Assembly (NCBI GenBank): GCA_964486865.1
Contig: CAZAOZ010000003.1
Coordinates: forward strand, 52,920-116,919
DNA from: Ga0077527 sp964486865
Lineage (GTDB): Bacteria; Pseudomonadota; Gammaproteobacteria; Burkholderiales; SG8-41
Reading direction: 5' to 3'
DNA length: 64,000 nt
The translations under genes were made by a program, and so were the position numbers. Positions 1 through 8,740 of the stretch are shown here, one piece after another. The notes under the pieces were generated by a model, which was given only the letters and a program-made list of their open reading frames with translations, searched no databases and was not told where the DNA came from. Each line of letters begins with the position of its first letter. Position 1 is the first letter of the stretch.

Positions 1-137
1 CGCGTGCGCGGCTGGTACTTGCCCGGCTGCAATGCCGCTACCGGCAACACGGTCACCGCGTCGCCGGCCGCCGGCCGCAGCGTATCACCGCCCAGCAGCG
101 CGTCCAGCCCGCGACCCAGTCCTTTGGGTTTGATCAT
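1..137 (-). CDS. parB: ParB chromosome-partitioning protein, N-terminal part (runs off the window)
   Basis: ParB binds parS sites near the origin and, with ParA, segregates the newly copied origins. Only the first 45 codons are inside the window. The start codon at 135-137 opens with MIKPKGLGRGLDALLG, the characteristic ParB/Spo0J N-terminus that contacts ParA, and continues to a QPGKYQPR segment that normally leads into the CTPase fold. It lies 23 bp downstream of parA on the same strand, the usual parA-parB order. Two parS-like sites at 3554-3597 give it local targets. The remaining domains (CTPase, helix-turn-helix, dimerisation) are outside the window. Confidence 0.9.
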   Translation of the reverse strand, partial: MIKPKGLGRGLDALLGGDTLRPAAGDAVTVLPVAALQPGKYQPRT

Positions 138-160
138 ATTATACCTTTACAATCAATATC

Positions 161-934
161 TTATGGTAACTCAGCGGCGCGGTTCAGCATTTCCCCGGCC
201 AGCGCCAGATACGCCTGCGCACCCTTGGATGCGCGGTCGAATTCCAGCGCCGCCAACCCGTGACTGGGGGCTTCGGCCAGGCGCACATTGCGCGGAATCA
301 CGGTGCGGTACACCTTGTCGCCGAAGTGCTGCACCAGTTGCGCCGAAACCTGCTGCGCCAGCATATTGCGCGGATCAAACATGGTCCGCAGCAACCCTTC
401 GATCTCCAGCACGGGATTGAGATGCTCGCGCACACGCTTGATGGTCGATACCAGATCACTCAGGCCTTCGAGCGCGTAATACTCGCACTGCATCGGAATC
501 ATCACCGCCTGCGCTGCAGTCAATCCGTTCACTGTCAGCAGACTTAGCGCGGGCGGGCAGTCGATCAGGATGAAATCGTATTCGCCGGCCACCGTCTGCA
601 ATGCTTCCTTCAGCCGCGTTTCGCGATGATCGATATCCACCAGATCGACCTCGGCGCCGGCCAGTTCGCGGTTCGACGGCAGCACATCGTAACCGGCGGT
701 GGGCGCCCGCAGCCGCACCTCATCGATGCGCTTTTCGCCGAGCAGCACGTGATAGACGGTGACCGCAAGATTGCGCTTGTCGATGCCGCTGCCCATGGTC
801 GCGTTGCCCTGCGGATCGAGATCGACCAGCAGTACGCGCCGGTGGGTCGCAGCGAGGCTCGCCGCCAGATTGACGCCGGTGGTCGTCTTGCCGACGCCGC
901 CTTTCTGGTTGGTGATGGCAATAATGCGGGTCAT
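161..934 (-). CDS. parA: ParA/Soj chromosome-partitioning ATPase
   Basis: Deviant-Walker ATPase that works with ParB to move origin regions. The 257-residue protein starts MTRIIAITNQKGGVGKTT, with the deviant Walker A lysine pair at about residues 10-17. The segment FILIDCPPALSLLT is the Walker B/switch region. The reading frame is open about 70 bases further upstream, but the family N-terminus lies at 934, so that start was chosen. It begins 4 bp after the rsmG stop, in the conserved mnmG-rsmG-parA-parB order, so cotranscription is likely. Length and motifs are normal for chromosomal Soj-type ParA. Confidence 0.95.
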   Translation of the reverse strand: MTRIIAITNQKGGVGKTTTGVNLAASLAATHRRVLLVDLDPQGNATMGSGIDKRNLAVTVYHVLLGEKRIDEVRLRAPTAGYDVLPSNRELAGAEVDLVDIDHRETRLKEALQTVAGEYDFILIDCPPALSLLTVNGLTAAQAVMIPMQCEYYALEGLSDLVSTIKRVREHLNPVLEIEGLLRTMFDPRNMLAQQVSAQLVQHFGDKVYRTVIPRNVRLAEAPSHGLAALEFDRASKGAQAYLALAGEMLNRAAELP

Positions 935-938
935 GGTG

Positions 939-1562
939 TCAGGCCGGTTGCAATAAGGCGGCATGCCGTTCCGCCTGCAGGCCCGGCACATGCAGCGGCA
1001 CCACACCGCGCAGACAAAACTCTTTTGGCACTTGCGCCAGCTCTTCGTGCGGATAAATGCCCTTCATCGCGATCATCACGCCGGTCCTTGCGCACAGCCG
1101 TCCGGCTGACGCGAGGAATTCCGGCAGATCGGAAAATGCACGCGACACCACCGTGTCGAACTGGCGTGGTGGCACCCAGGTCTCGACGCGCTCGCACACC
1201 ACATCGACGTTGGCGAGCCGCAGCTCAATGACGGCCTGGCGCAGAAACGTCGCCTTCTTGTGACTGGCGTCGAGCAGCGTGACATGCCATTGCGGACGGG
1301 CCAATGCCAGCGGAATTCCCGGCAAGCCGGCACCGCTGCCGACGTCGAGCACATGGTCGCCGTGCACGTGCGGCAGCACGGCCAGCGAATCGAGCACGTG
1401 ATGCGTGAGCATTTTCTCCGGTTCGCGCACTGCGGTCAGGTTGTAAGCCTGATTCCATTTTTCCACCAGCGCCAGGTAATCGAGCAGGCGTTGCTGCGCG
1501 TCGGCGGAAACATCGACGTTGAGCGCGGCAATGCCGGCAGCCAGTCCGGCGGCGAGACTCAT
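939..1562 (-). CDS. rsmG: 16S rRNA (guanine-527-N7) methyltransferase RsmG (GidB)
   Basis: Uses S-adenosylmethionine to methylate N7 of G527 in 16S rRNA; loss of this enzyme in other bacteria gives low-level streptomycin resistance. The 207-residue protein has the Rossmann SAM-binding motif VLDVGSGAGLPGIPLAL near residue 70, followed by the acidic strand VTLLDASHKKATFLR. The N-terminal helical part (WNQAYNLTAVRE) is typical. Its start codon overlaps the mnmG stop by 4 bp, indicating translational coupling within the mnmG-rsmG-parA-parB operon. Length matches the family. Confidence 0.95.
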   Translation of the reverse strand: MSLAAGLAAGIAALNVDVSADAQQRLLDYLALVEKWNQAYNLTAVREPEKMLTHHVLDSLAVLPHVHGDHVLDVGSGAGLPGIPLALARPQWHVTLLDASHKKATFLRQAVIELRLANVDVVCERVETWVPPRQFDTVVSRAFSDLPEFLASAGRLCARTGVMIAMKGIYPHEELAQVPKEFCLRGVVPLHVPGLQAERHAALLQPA

Positions 1563-3454
1563 GCGCGTTTCTTCATCATCAGTTCCATCCGCTTCAGATG
1601 TACCAGCAGCACGGCGATGGCCGCGGGCGTTACGCCGGAAATACGTGATGCCTGTCCCACCGTTTCCGGACGGACGTGACTGAGTTTCTGCCGGACCTCG
1701 ATCGACAGGCCGTGGACCTGCGCGTAATCAAGATCAGCGGGCAGCAGCAGCGACTCCTGCTGCGCGCGATGTTCGATCTCGACGCTCTGCCGCTCGATGT
1801 AGCCATGATATTTGGCCTGAATCTCCACCTGTTCGGCGACCTGCGTATCGGCAACGCCAGGGCCGGCGCCGGGCAGCGTCATCAGCTTCGCATAGGACAG
1901 TTCAGGCCTGCGCAGCAGATCTGCCAGCGTATGTTCATGTTCCAGCGGTTTGCCCAGTAATGCGGTCGCCTGCGCGGCTGGCAGCAAGGCGGGGTTGACC
2001 CACACCGACTTCAGCCGCTCCTGTTCGCGCGCAATGGCATCGCGCTTGGCCGCAAACACCACCCAGCGATGATCATCAACCACGCCGAGCCGGCGACCGG
2101 CCTCGGTCAGGCGCAGGTCGGCGTTGTCCTCGCGCAGCGACAGCCGGTATTCGGCGCGGCTGGTGAACATGCGGTACGGCTCGGACACGCCGCGCGTAAT
2201 CAGGTCGTCAACCAGTACGCCGAGGTAAGCCTGGTCGCGCGCGGGATGCCATGCCGTCTCGCCGCGCACCGCCAGCGCGGCATTGATGCCGGCGAGCAGA
2301 CCCTGCGCCGCCGCTTCCTCGTAGCCGGTGGTGCCGTTGATCTGTCCCGCGAAAAACAGGCCCGCGACAGCCTTGGTTTCCAGCGAAGCTTTCAGTCCGC
2401 GCGGATCGAAATAATCATACTCGATCGCGTAACCCGGCCGGGTGATGAACGCATGCTCCATACCTTTGATCGAGCGCACCACGGCAAGCTGCACGTCGAA
2501 CGGCAGGCTGGTCGATATGCCATTGGGATAATACTCGTTGACCGTCAGGCCTTCGGGTTCCAGGAAAATCTGGTGCGAAGTCTTGTCGGCAAAGCGGTGA
2601 ATCTTGTCTTCGATCGACGGGCAATAGCGCGGGCCGACGCCTTCGATGACGCCGGTGAACATCGGTGAGCGATCAAGCCCGGCGCGGATCGCATCATGCG
2701 TACGCTCATTGGTGTGCGTGATCCAGCACGGCAGTTGCGCCGGATGCTGATCGCGACTGCCGAGAAAGGAAAACACCGGCGCCGGATCATCACCGGGCTG
2801 TTCGGTCAGTTGCGTGAAATCTATGGTGCGGCCGTCGATGCGCGGCGGTGTACCGGTTTTCAGCCGGCCGACGGGCAGCTTCAGTTCACGCAGCCGCGCG
2901 GCCAGGCTGACGGACGGCGGATCGCCGGCGCGCCCGCCCTGATGATGCTGCAAGCCGACGTGTATCAGTCCCGACAAAAACGTTCCGGCAGTGAGCACTA
3001 CCGCATCGGCATCAAAACGCAGACCGATTTGCGTGACCACGCCGGTGACCCGATCCCCTTGCACGATCAGGTCATCCACGGCCTGCTGGAATACCGACAG
3101 ATTCGGCTGGTTCTCGATACGCCTGCGGATGGCGCCGCGATACAGCACGCGGTCGGCTTGCGCCCGCGTCGCGCGCACTGCAGGCCCCTTGCGCGAATTG
3201 AGCATGCGAAACTGGATACCTGCTTCATCCGTGGCTGCAGCCATGGCGCCGCCCAGCGCATCGACCTCCTTGACCAAGTGCCCTTTGCCGATGCCGCCGA
3301 TGGACGGATTGCAGGACATCTGGCCCAGCGTCTCGATACTGTGGGTCAGCAGCAGCGTACGCCGGCCCATGCGCGCGCTGGCTAATGCCGCCTCAGTGCC
3401 GGCATGGCCGCCACCGATCACAATTACTTCAAATTTTTCAATAGGTTGCGTCAT
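1559..3454 (-). CDS. mnmG: tRNA uridine-34 5-carboxymethylaminomethyl modification enzyme MnmG (GidA)
   Basis: FAD- and NADH-dependent subunit that, with MnmE, adds the carboxymethylaminomethyl group to U34 of certain tRNAs. The 631-residue protein opens with the FAD dinucleotide fold VIVIGGGHAGTEAALASARM at residues 10-29. It then has the family signature GQMSCNPSIGGIGKGHLVKE and TAGTFLSGLIHVG, and the C-terminal MnmE-binding helical domain. Length is normal. It is upstream of, and overlaps, rsmG. Its partner mnmE lies 159 bp upstream on the same strand, separated by a gap carrying two parS-like sites. Confidence 0.97.
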   Translation of the reverse strand: MTQPIEKFEVIVIGGGHAGTEAALASARMGRRTLLLTHSIETLGQMSCNPSIGGIGKGHLVKEVDALGGAMAAATDEAGIQFRMLNSRKGPAVRATRAQADRVLYRGAIRRRIENQPNLSVFQQAVDDLIVQGDRVTGVVTQIGLRFDADAVVLTAGTFLSGLIHVGLQHHQGGRAGDPPSVSLAARLRELKLPVGRLKTGTPPRIDGRTIDFTQLTEQPGDDPAPVFSFLGSRDQHPAQLPCWITHTNERTHDAIRAGLDRSPMFTGVIEGVGPRYCPSIEDKIHRFADKTSHQIFLEPEGLTVNEYYPNGISTSLPFDVQLAVVRSIKGMEHAFITRPGYAIEYDYFDPRGLKASLETKAVAGLFFAGQINGTTGYEEAAAQGLLAGINAALAVRGETAWHPARDQAYLGVLVDDLITRGVSEPYRMFTSRAEYRLSLREDNADLRLTEAGRRLGVVDDHRWVVFAAKRDAIAREQERLKSVWVNPALLPAAQATALLGKPLEHEHTLADLLRRPELSYAKLMTLPGAGPGVADTQVAEQVEIQAKYHGYIERQSVEIEHRAQQESLLLPADLDYAQVHGLSIEVRQKLSHVRPETVGQASRISGVTPAAIAVLLVHLKRMELMMKKRA

Positions 3455-3553
3455 TTTTGCGGCGCGTCAAACCAAATCTGCGGGCGCACAGGCACGGGCG
3501 CGCATGATAGCCTAAATCCGGTAAGCAAAAAAGCCGAGGTGACGCTGACTGCA

Positions 3554-3569
3554 TGTTTCACGTGAAACC
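3554..3569. promoter_or_regulatory. parS-like ParB-binding site 1
   Basis: TGTTTCACGTGAAACC matches the 16-bp parS palindrome TGTTTCACGTGAAACA at 15 of 16 positions. It lies in the mnmG-mnmE gap, a few kilobases from the dnaA region, where origin-proximal parS sites are expected. ParB loading here is inferred from the match and from the parA/parB genes nearby. Confidence 0.85.
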
Positions 3570-3581
3570 AGGGCCTGATCC

Positions 3582-3597
3582 TGTTTCACGTGGAACA
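3582..3597. promoter_or_regulatory. parS-like ParB-binding site 2
   Basis: TGTTTCACGTGGAACA differs from the consensus parS palindrome at one position (A to G in the right half). It sits 12 bp after the first site, so the two centres are 28 bp apart. Its weaker symmetry may mean lower affinity; that is inference. Confidence 0.75.
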
Positions 3598-3613
3598 AGG
3601 CTCCCGCTGGCCG

Positions 3614-4954
3614 TTACTTGCCTATGCAGAATTTCGAAAAAATCTCGCCCAGCAAGTCGTCCGCGCTGAATGCCCCGGTAATCCGCCCCAGTGCCTCGTG
3701 CGCCAGACGCAACTCTTCGGCGTACAGTTCAAGGCGATTACCCAGCGTTGCCGCAGTCGCCAGATGCCGCTGCGCCACCTGCAAGGCTTCGATGTGGCGT
3801 GCGCGCGCCGTGAATACGCCCTCTCCGGATGGTTGCCAGCCCGCCTGCTCCCAGATGGCCTGCCGCAGATCCGCAAAGCCCTCGCCCGTCAGCGCCGACA
3901 CCCAAACCTCTGTCCCGGCATCACTGCGCGTGCGGCGGGCTTGGCTACCCGTTAAATCAATTTTGTTGATCACCCGAATCCGGCAAAGACCGGCAGGTAA
4001 CCGGTCGATGATGTCCTGGTTGGATCCGCCGGCCGCTGCAGAGGCATCTTCGATCAACAGCGCGAGATCGGCCTTGCCGATTGCTGCCCAGGTTCGTGCG
4101 ATGCCCAGGCGTTCGACCGGATCCTCGGTTTCGCGCAGGCCGGCAGTATCGATCACATGTACCGGCACTCCACCCAGATCAATCTGCTGACGTAGCGCAT
4201 CCCGGGTGGTTCCGGGCGTGGCCGTCACAATGGCGATGTCTTCTCCGGCCAGACGATTCAGCAGACTGGATTTACCGACGTTGGGCGCGCCGATCAGCAC
4301 CACCTGTATGCCATCGCGCAATACGCTGCCTTGCCGGGTTGCGGCGAGCGTGGCCGCGAGCTGTTCGCGTATGGCCGCGAGCTGCTGCTCGGCGCGTCCT
4401 GCGGTCAGAAATTCAACCTCTTCCTCGGGAAAATCCAGCGTCGCTTCCAGCAGCGCACGCAAGCGCACCAGATCATTACTAAGTAATTGAATTAATTGAG
4501 AAAATTGTCCTTGCAGGGAATGCAATGCCGCGCGCGCCGCCAGCGCCGTGGACGCCTCGATGAGATCGGCTACGCCCTCTGCCTGCGCCAGATCCATGCG
4601 GCCATTGAGGAACGCGCGTTCGGTGAACTCCCCCGGCCGCGCCAGGCGCGCGCCCAGCTCCAGACAGCGCTGCAACAACTGCTGCAGTACCACCGGCCCG
4701 CCGTGGCCGTGCAATTCCAGCACATCTTCGCCGGTGTATGAATGCGGTGCCGGGAAAAACAGCGCGAGTCCTTCGTCGATGGCTTGACCGGCGGCATCGA
4801 GAAACGGCGTGTATGCGGCGTGGCGCGGCGTCAGCGGGCGCGGGATCAGTGGCGCTGCATACGTCTGCAGCGCATTTCCCGAAACACGAACCACGCCGAT
4901 GCCGCCGCGCCCCGGCGCGGTGGCAATCGCCGCAATGACATCACGATGCATCAT
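3614..4954 (-). CDS. mnmE: tRNA modification GTPase MnmE (TrmE)
   Basis: GTPase partner of MnmG in wobble-uridine modification. The 446-residue protein has the N-terminal tetrahydrofolate-binding domain (IAAIATAPGRGGIGVVRVSG), a helical domain, and an inserted G domain with P-loop GAPNVGKSSLLNRL near residue 220, switch region TPGTTRD, DTAGLRE, and NKID for guanine specificity. It ends in the invariant C-terminal CIGK motif that carries the catalytic cysteine. The start has two consecutive ATG codons, and the first is used here. It lies 24 bp downstream of yidC, the common yidC-mnmE order. Confidence 0.97.
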   Translation of the reverse strand: MMHRDVIAAIATAPGRGGIGVVRVSGNALQTYAAPLIPRPLTPRHAAYTPFLDAAGQAIDEGLALFFPAPHSYTGEDVLELHGHGGPVVLQQLLQRCLELGARLARPGEFTERAFLNGRMDLAQAEGVADLIEASTALAARAALHSLQGQFSQLIQLLSNDLVRLRALLEATLDFPEEEVEFLTAGRAEQQLAAIREQLAATLAATRQGSVLRDGIQVVLIGAPNVGKSSLLNRLAGEDIAIVTATPGTTRDALRQQIDLGGVPVHVIDTAGLRETEDPVERLGIARTWAAIGKADLALLIEDASAAAGGSNQDIIDRLPAGLCRIRVINKIDLTGSQARRTRSDAGTEVWVSALTGEGFADLRQAIWEQAGWQPSGEGVFTARARHIEALQVAQRHLATAATLGNRLELYAEELRLAHEALGRITGAFSADDLLGEIFSKFCIGK

Positions 4955-4978
4955 GCGCGGCGAGTATAGCGCCGCGTG

Positions 4979-6655
4979 TTATGACTTGCGGCCGGGCTGC
5001 TTTGCCGCGAGTTCCATCGCGCGGGTGATGTGCCACTGCTGCGCGATCGAGAGGATGTTGTTGACCAGCCAGTACAACACCAGGCCGGCGGGGAAAAAGA
5101 AAAAGAATATGCTGAAAGCGATCGGCATGATTTTCATGATTTTCGCCTGCACCGGATCCGGCGGTTCCGGATTGAGCCGGGTCTGGATGATCATGGTTGC
5201 GCCCATCAGGATCGGCAGGATAAACCACGGATCCTGCGCAGACAGGTCATCAATCCACAGCGCGAACGGCGCCTGGCGCAGCTCCACGCTGCCCAGCAAT
5301 ACCCAGTAGAGCGCGATGAACACGGGGATCTGCACGAGTATCGGCAAACAGCCGCCGAGCGGATTGATTTTCTCGGTCTTGTACAACTCCATCATCGCCT
5401 GCTGCATGCGCTGGCGGTCGTCGCCAAACTGCTCTTTCAGCCGCTGCAGTTTGGGCGCCACCACGCGCATCTTGGCCATGGAACGGTAGCTGGCTTCGGA
5501 CAGCGGATAGAACAGCAGTTTGATGAGTATGGTCAGAATGATGATGGCCACGCCCCAGTTGCCGGCCCAGCCATGAATCCACTGCAACACCCAGAACAGC
5601 GGCGCCGCGATCACCGTCAGCCAGCCGTAGTCCACGGCCAGATCCAGGCCCGGCGCCAGCGCGGCCAGCTTTTCCTGTTCCTGGGGTCCGGCATACAGCG
5701 GCATGGTCAGCGTGGTGCTGGCGCCGGGAGCCAGGGCGCCGCCCGGCACGATCACGCCGGCGGCAAACAACCCCTGGGGCAATTGCCGGGTGTAGTACTC
5801 GCGCGGCGCACCGCTTTTCGGCAACCAGGCGCTGAGGAAATAGTGCTGCAGAATCCCGATCCAGCCGTCGTTGGCGTTCTTCGGATGCGACTGTTTGCTT
5901 TTCTCGATGTCGGGAAAAGCAATTTTCTGGAATTTCTCCTTGTCCGTGAACACCGCGACGCCGGTATAGGTGGGCACCATCGCCGAATCGCCCTCGGGCG
6001 GCTTGGCATCACGCACCAACTGGAAGTACGCGAACGGCTCGATGGCTTGTTCGCCGGTATTGGTCAGCTCATGCGCCACATCGATGACATAACTGCCGCG
6101 GTGAAAACGGTAGGTCTTCGCGGATTTTACGGTTCCAGTCGCTTCCAGACGCACGTCCAGTACGGCTGTTCCATCAGCCAACCGGTACTCGGCAGCGGTT
6201 GCGGTGTACGGCGTCTGATGGTTGGGCAGGTTGTTGCCGATTAACCCGGACTGGGCCATGTACACCTGTTCACTGGAACGGGCGAACAGGATGAAGCGTT
6301 TTTTCCGGTCCAGGGTACCGTCATGCTTGAGCAGTTCCAGACCGACCAGATCGCCGCCCGTGGTGCTGATCCGGGCGCGATAAAGATCGGTTTCGACCTT
6401 GATGACCCGTCCCTGATCGGCCGCTGCGGCAGCCGCCACCGGCGGTGTCGCCGGCTGGGGTGCAGGCACGACGCCGGGGGTGGGGACGGTTGATGTCCCT
6501 TTGGCAGGAGGCGCAGCGGAGGGAGTGGGTGCAGGCACCGCAGAGACCGCGGCAGGCGGTGGCGCTGTCGCGCGCTGGTCGCGCTGCCAGGACTCAAACA
6601 GCAGAAACACCGACATCGTAAAAACGAAAAAAAGTACGAGTCTTTGTGTATCCAT
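4979..6655 (-). CDS. yidC: Membrane protein insertase YidC
   Basis: Inner-membrane insertase acting alone or with SecYEG. The 558-residue protein has a first membrane segment at residues 5-20 (RLVLFFVFTMSVFLLF), then an Ala/Pro-rich linker and a large periplasmic beta domain. A C-terminal bundle of five membrane segments follows, including IIILTILIKLLFYPLS with the conserved arginine-bearing segment nearby (SYRSMAKMR), ending in a basic tail. This is the Gram-negative architecture and length. It follows rnpA after 18 bp, leaving no room for the small yidD gene that many proteobacteria carry between rnpA and yidC. Confidence 0.97.
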   Translation of the reverse strand: MDTQRLVLFFVFTMSVFLLFESWQRDQRATAPPPAAVSAVPAPTPSAAPPAKGTSTVPTPGVVPAPQPATPPVAAAAAADQGRVIKVETDLYRARISTTGGDLVGLELLKHDGTLDRKKRFILFARSSEQVYMAQSGLIGNNLPNHQTPYTATAAEYRLADGTAVLDVRLEATGTVKSAKTYRFHRGSYVIDVAHELTNTGEQAIEPFAYFQLVRDAKPPEGDSAMVPTYTGVAVFTDKEKFQKIAFPDIEKSKQSHPKNANDGWIGILQHYFLSAWLPKSGAPREYYTRQLPQGLFAAGVIVPGGALAPGASTTLTMPLYAGPQEQEKLAALAPGLDLAVDYGWLTVIAAPLFWVLQWIHGWAGNWGVAIIILTILIKLLFYPLSEASYRSMAKMRVVAPKLQRLKEQFGDDRQRMQQAMMELYKTEKINPLGGCLPILVQIPVFIALYWVLLGSVELRQAPFALWIDDLSAQDPWFILPILMGATMIIQTRLNPEPPDPVQAKIMKIMPIAFSIFFFFFPAGLVLYWLVNNILSIAQQWHITRAMELAAKQPGRKS

Positions 6656-6673
6656 GATCTTCTTCGCGGGAGG

Positions 6674-7048
6674 CTATTTGCGACCGGGCCCAAGCAGGCC
6701 GCGCAACAACTCTTCCAGTTCCTTGAACAAAGCCGCGTTATCGTGACTGCGCGGGCTGCCTCTTAATTGCACCACCACATCCATCGCACCGAATTCAGCG
6801 GCCAGCCGCCGGTACACAATGCGCGTCAATCGTTTGACCCGGTTGCGATCCACGGCCCGCGGTGCAGCCTTCTTTCCGACGATCAACCCCAGGCGGGGAC
6901 CGCCGCATTCATTGGGAATTGCGCGGGCCAGAAAACAACGGCTGCCGGATCTGCGCCCGCCGGCCAGTACCGCTTCAAACTGCTCTGGCCGGGTCAGCCG
7001 GCCGCGACGTGCCGCCGGGACGTTCCGGCGTGCCGCGGCTTTGGTCAA
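6674..7048 (-). CDS. rnpA: Ribonuclease P protein component RnpA
   Basis: Protein subunit of RNase P, which matures tRNA 5' ends together with the RNA subunit. The core is recognised by RLTRPEQFEAVLAGG, then GPRLGLIVGKKAAPRAVDRN and RVKRLTRIVYR, the RNR-type basic signature. I placed the start at a TTG at 7046-7048 overlapping the rpmH stop, which gives 124 residues, the usual length. The same frame stays open up to an ATG at 7234, covering all of rpmH, so a longer protein cannot be excluded. It belongs to the rpmH-rnpA-yidC-mnmE operon. Confidence 0.85.
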   Translation of the reverse strand: MTKAAARRNVPAARRGRLTRPEQFEAVLAGGRRSGSRCFLARAIPNECGGPRLGLIVGKKAAPRAVDRNRVKRLTRIVYRRLAAEFGAMDVVVQLRGSPRSHDNAALFKELEELLRGLLGPGRK

Positions 7049-7179
7049 ACGCTCAGGCGAGCCCGCCCCTTTGCGCGGCGCGCACGGATGACGGCACGGC
7101 CGCCGCGCGTTTTCATGCGCACACGGAACCCGTGGGTCCTCTGGCGACGCGTTTTGGACGGTTGATAAGTGCGCTTCAT
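7045..7179 (-). CDS. rpmH: Large ribosomal subunit protein bL34
   Basis: A 44-residue basic protein of the 50S subunit. The sequence starts MKRTYQPSKTRRQRTHGFRV and ends ARRAKGRARLSV, a near-canonical bL34. An AGGA ribosome-binding sequence lies just upstream of the ATG. It heads the leftward rpmH-rnpA-yidC-mnmE operon and diverges from dnaA, as in most bacteria. Its stop codon overlaps the proposed rnpA start. Confidence 0.96.
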   Translation of the reverse strand: MKRTYQPSKTRRQRTHGFRVRMKTRGGRAVIRARRAKGRARLSV

Positions 7180-7289
7180 GGCGAGTCCTGATTTCGTCTT
7201 CGGAGAAACCCGCGATTAGACCCCGGTACGACACCCTGTGTCAACGTACGGCGCATTCATACATAGACGCATTACCGGCCGCGCAAGGC

Positions 7290-7328
7290 TGTGGATACTT
7301 TGTTGCGGCCCTCAATAACAGGTAAAAT
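7290..7328 (+). promoter_or_regulatory. Candidate dnaA promoter with a DnaA-box-like sequence
   Basis: In the 232-bp rpmH-dnaA gap, TGTGGATAC (7290-7298) is one base from a DnaA box on the reverse strand. It is followed by TTGTTG (7300-7305), a 17-bp spacer and TAAAAT (7323-7328), a reasonable sigma-70 -35/-10 pair. DnaA autorepression through the adjacent box would fit the usual control of dnaA, but this is inferred from motif placement only. The rest of the gap shows only a T-rich stretch near 7340-7360. Confidence 0.4.
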
Positions 7329-7411
7329 CAACGTTCATTTTTGCCGTGTTTTTTTACCCGTAATTTACCCGCAGCCCCCCTAACGCCCGCCTCCGCATTT
7401 CACAGGGACGA

Positions 7412-8740
7412 ATGAACGATTTCTGGCAACATTGTCTCGCCTTTTTCGCAAAAGAGCTCGGGCAACAGCAGTTTGTCACCTGGATCCAGCCTCTGCAATG
7501 CACGATGGACGGGGCGCTGGTAACCATCATCGCGCCCAACCGTTTCGTGCAGCGCTGGGTCCGTGATCGTTTTCAGGACAGGATTCTCGATCTCGCCCGG
7601 GAGCGCCTGGGCGCGGCAGCCAGCGTGGAACTGGTCATTGCGGATCGCGCCCCTGCAACCCCCGCCGCCGCGGTTGCCGCACCCGAACCTGCCGCCGCCC
7701 GCGCCGCGCCGGTTCGCGATATTTCGCGATTGAATCCCAATTTCACGTTTGACACTTTTGTTACCGGCAAGGCCAATGATCTGGCCCGCGCCGCCGCCAG
7801 GCAGGTCGCCGAAAAGCCGGGGGCGGCCTATAACCCGCTGTTTGTCTATGGTGGTGTCGGCCTTGGCAAGACACATATGATTCATGCCATCGGCAATCAT
7901 CTGCGCGCGCATGCGCCGGAGAGCAAGATCCGTTACATCCATGCCGAACAGTATGTTTCCGATGTGGTTCGGGCCTATCAACACAAGGCGTTCGACGACT
8001 TCAAGCGCTACTACCATTCCCTCGACCTGCTGTTGATTGACGACATCCAGTTTTTCAGCGGCAAAAACCGCACGCAGGAAGAATTCTTTTACGCCTTCAA
8101 CGCGCTGGTGGAAGCCCACAAACAGGTGATCATCACCTGTGACACCTTCCCCAAGGAAATTTCAGGCATGGAAAACCGCCTGATTTCCCGGTTTGGCTGG
8201 GGACTGACGGTCGCCGTGGAACCGCCGGAACTGGAAATGCGGGTCGCCATTCTGCTGAAAAAAGCGGAGGCGGAGGGGTTGGCGCTGGATGAAACCGTTG
8301 CGTTCTTCGTCGCCAAACACATCCAGTCGAATATTCGCGAGCTGGAAGGCGCATTGAAACGGGTGATGGCTTATGCGCGTTTCACCGGGCAGCTTATTTC
8401 CGTCGATCTGGCCCGCGAAGCGCTGCGCGACGTGCTGGCATCACAAAGCCGTCAAGTCAGTATTGAGAACATCCAGAAAACCGTTGCTGATTACTACAAA
8501 ATAAAAGTATCGGAGATGTATTCCAAAAAGCGGACCCGCAATGTTGCGCGTCCGCGCCAGGTCGCCATGGCCCTTGCCAAAGAACTTACCCAAATGAGCC
8601 TGCCTGACATTGGTGAAGCTTTTGGCGGCCGGGATCACACCACAGTGCTTCATGCCTGCCGCAAGATTGCCCAATTGAAATCCACAAACAACGAATTGAC
8701 CGTTGATCTTGCATCTTTGTTGAAGGTATTACGCAGTTGA
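7412..8740 (+). CDS. dnaA: Chromosomal replication initiator protein DnaA
   Basis: AAA+ ATPase that binds DnaA boxes and melts oriC. The 442-residue protein has the N-terminal DnaB-interacting domain (FWQHCLAFFAKELGQQQF) and an Ala/Pro-rich domain II. The AAA+ core follows, with Walker A GGVGLGKT at residues 147-154 and Walker B LLLIDD at 206-211. The C-terminal DNA-binding domain has the signature GGRDHTTVLHACRKI. Length is in the normal range. It is followed by a 204-bp gap with DnaA boxes and then dnaN. It diverges from rpmH. Confidence 0.98.
   Translation: MNDFWQHCLAFFAKELGQQQFVTWIQPLQCTMDGALVTIIAPNRFVQRWVRDRFQDRILDLARERLGAAASVELVIADRAPATPAAAVAAPEPAAARAAPVRDISRLNPNFTFDTFVTGKANDLARAAARQVAEKPGAAYNPLFVYGGVGLGKTHMIHAIGNHLRAHAPESKIRYIHAEQYVSDVVRAYQHKAFDDFKRYYHSLDLLLIDDIQFFSGKNRTQEEFFYAFNALVEAHKQVIITCDTFPKEISGMENRLISRFGWGLTVAVEPPELEMRVAILLKKAEAEGLALDETVAFFVAKHIQSNIRELEGALKRVMAYARFTGQLISVDLAREALRDVLASQSRQVSIENIQKTVADYYKIKVSEMYSKKRTRNVARPRQVAMALAKELTQMSLPDIGEAFGGRDHTTVLHACRKIAQLKSTNNELTVDLASLLKVLRS

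Noticed and set aside
6656..6673. Small yidD gene between rnpA and yidC
   Set aside because: Only 18 bp separate the two genes; yidD is absent here.
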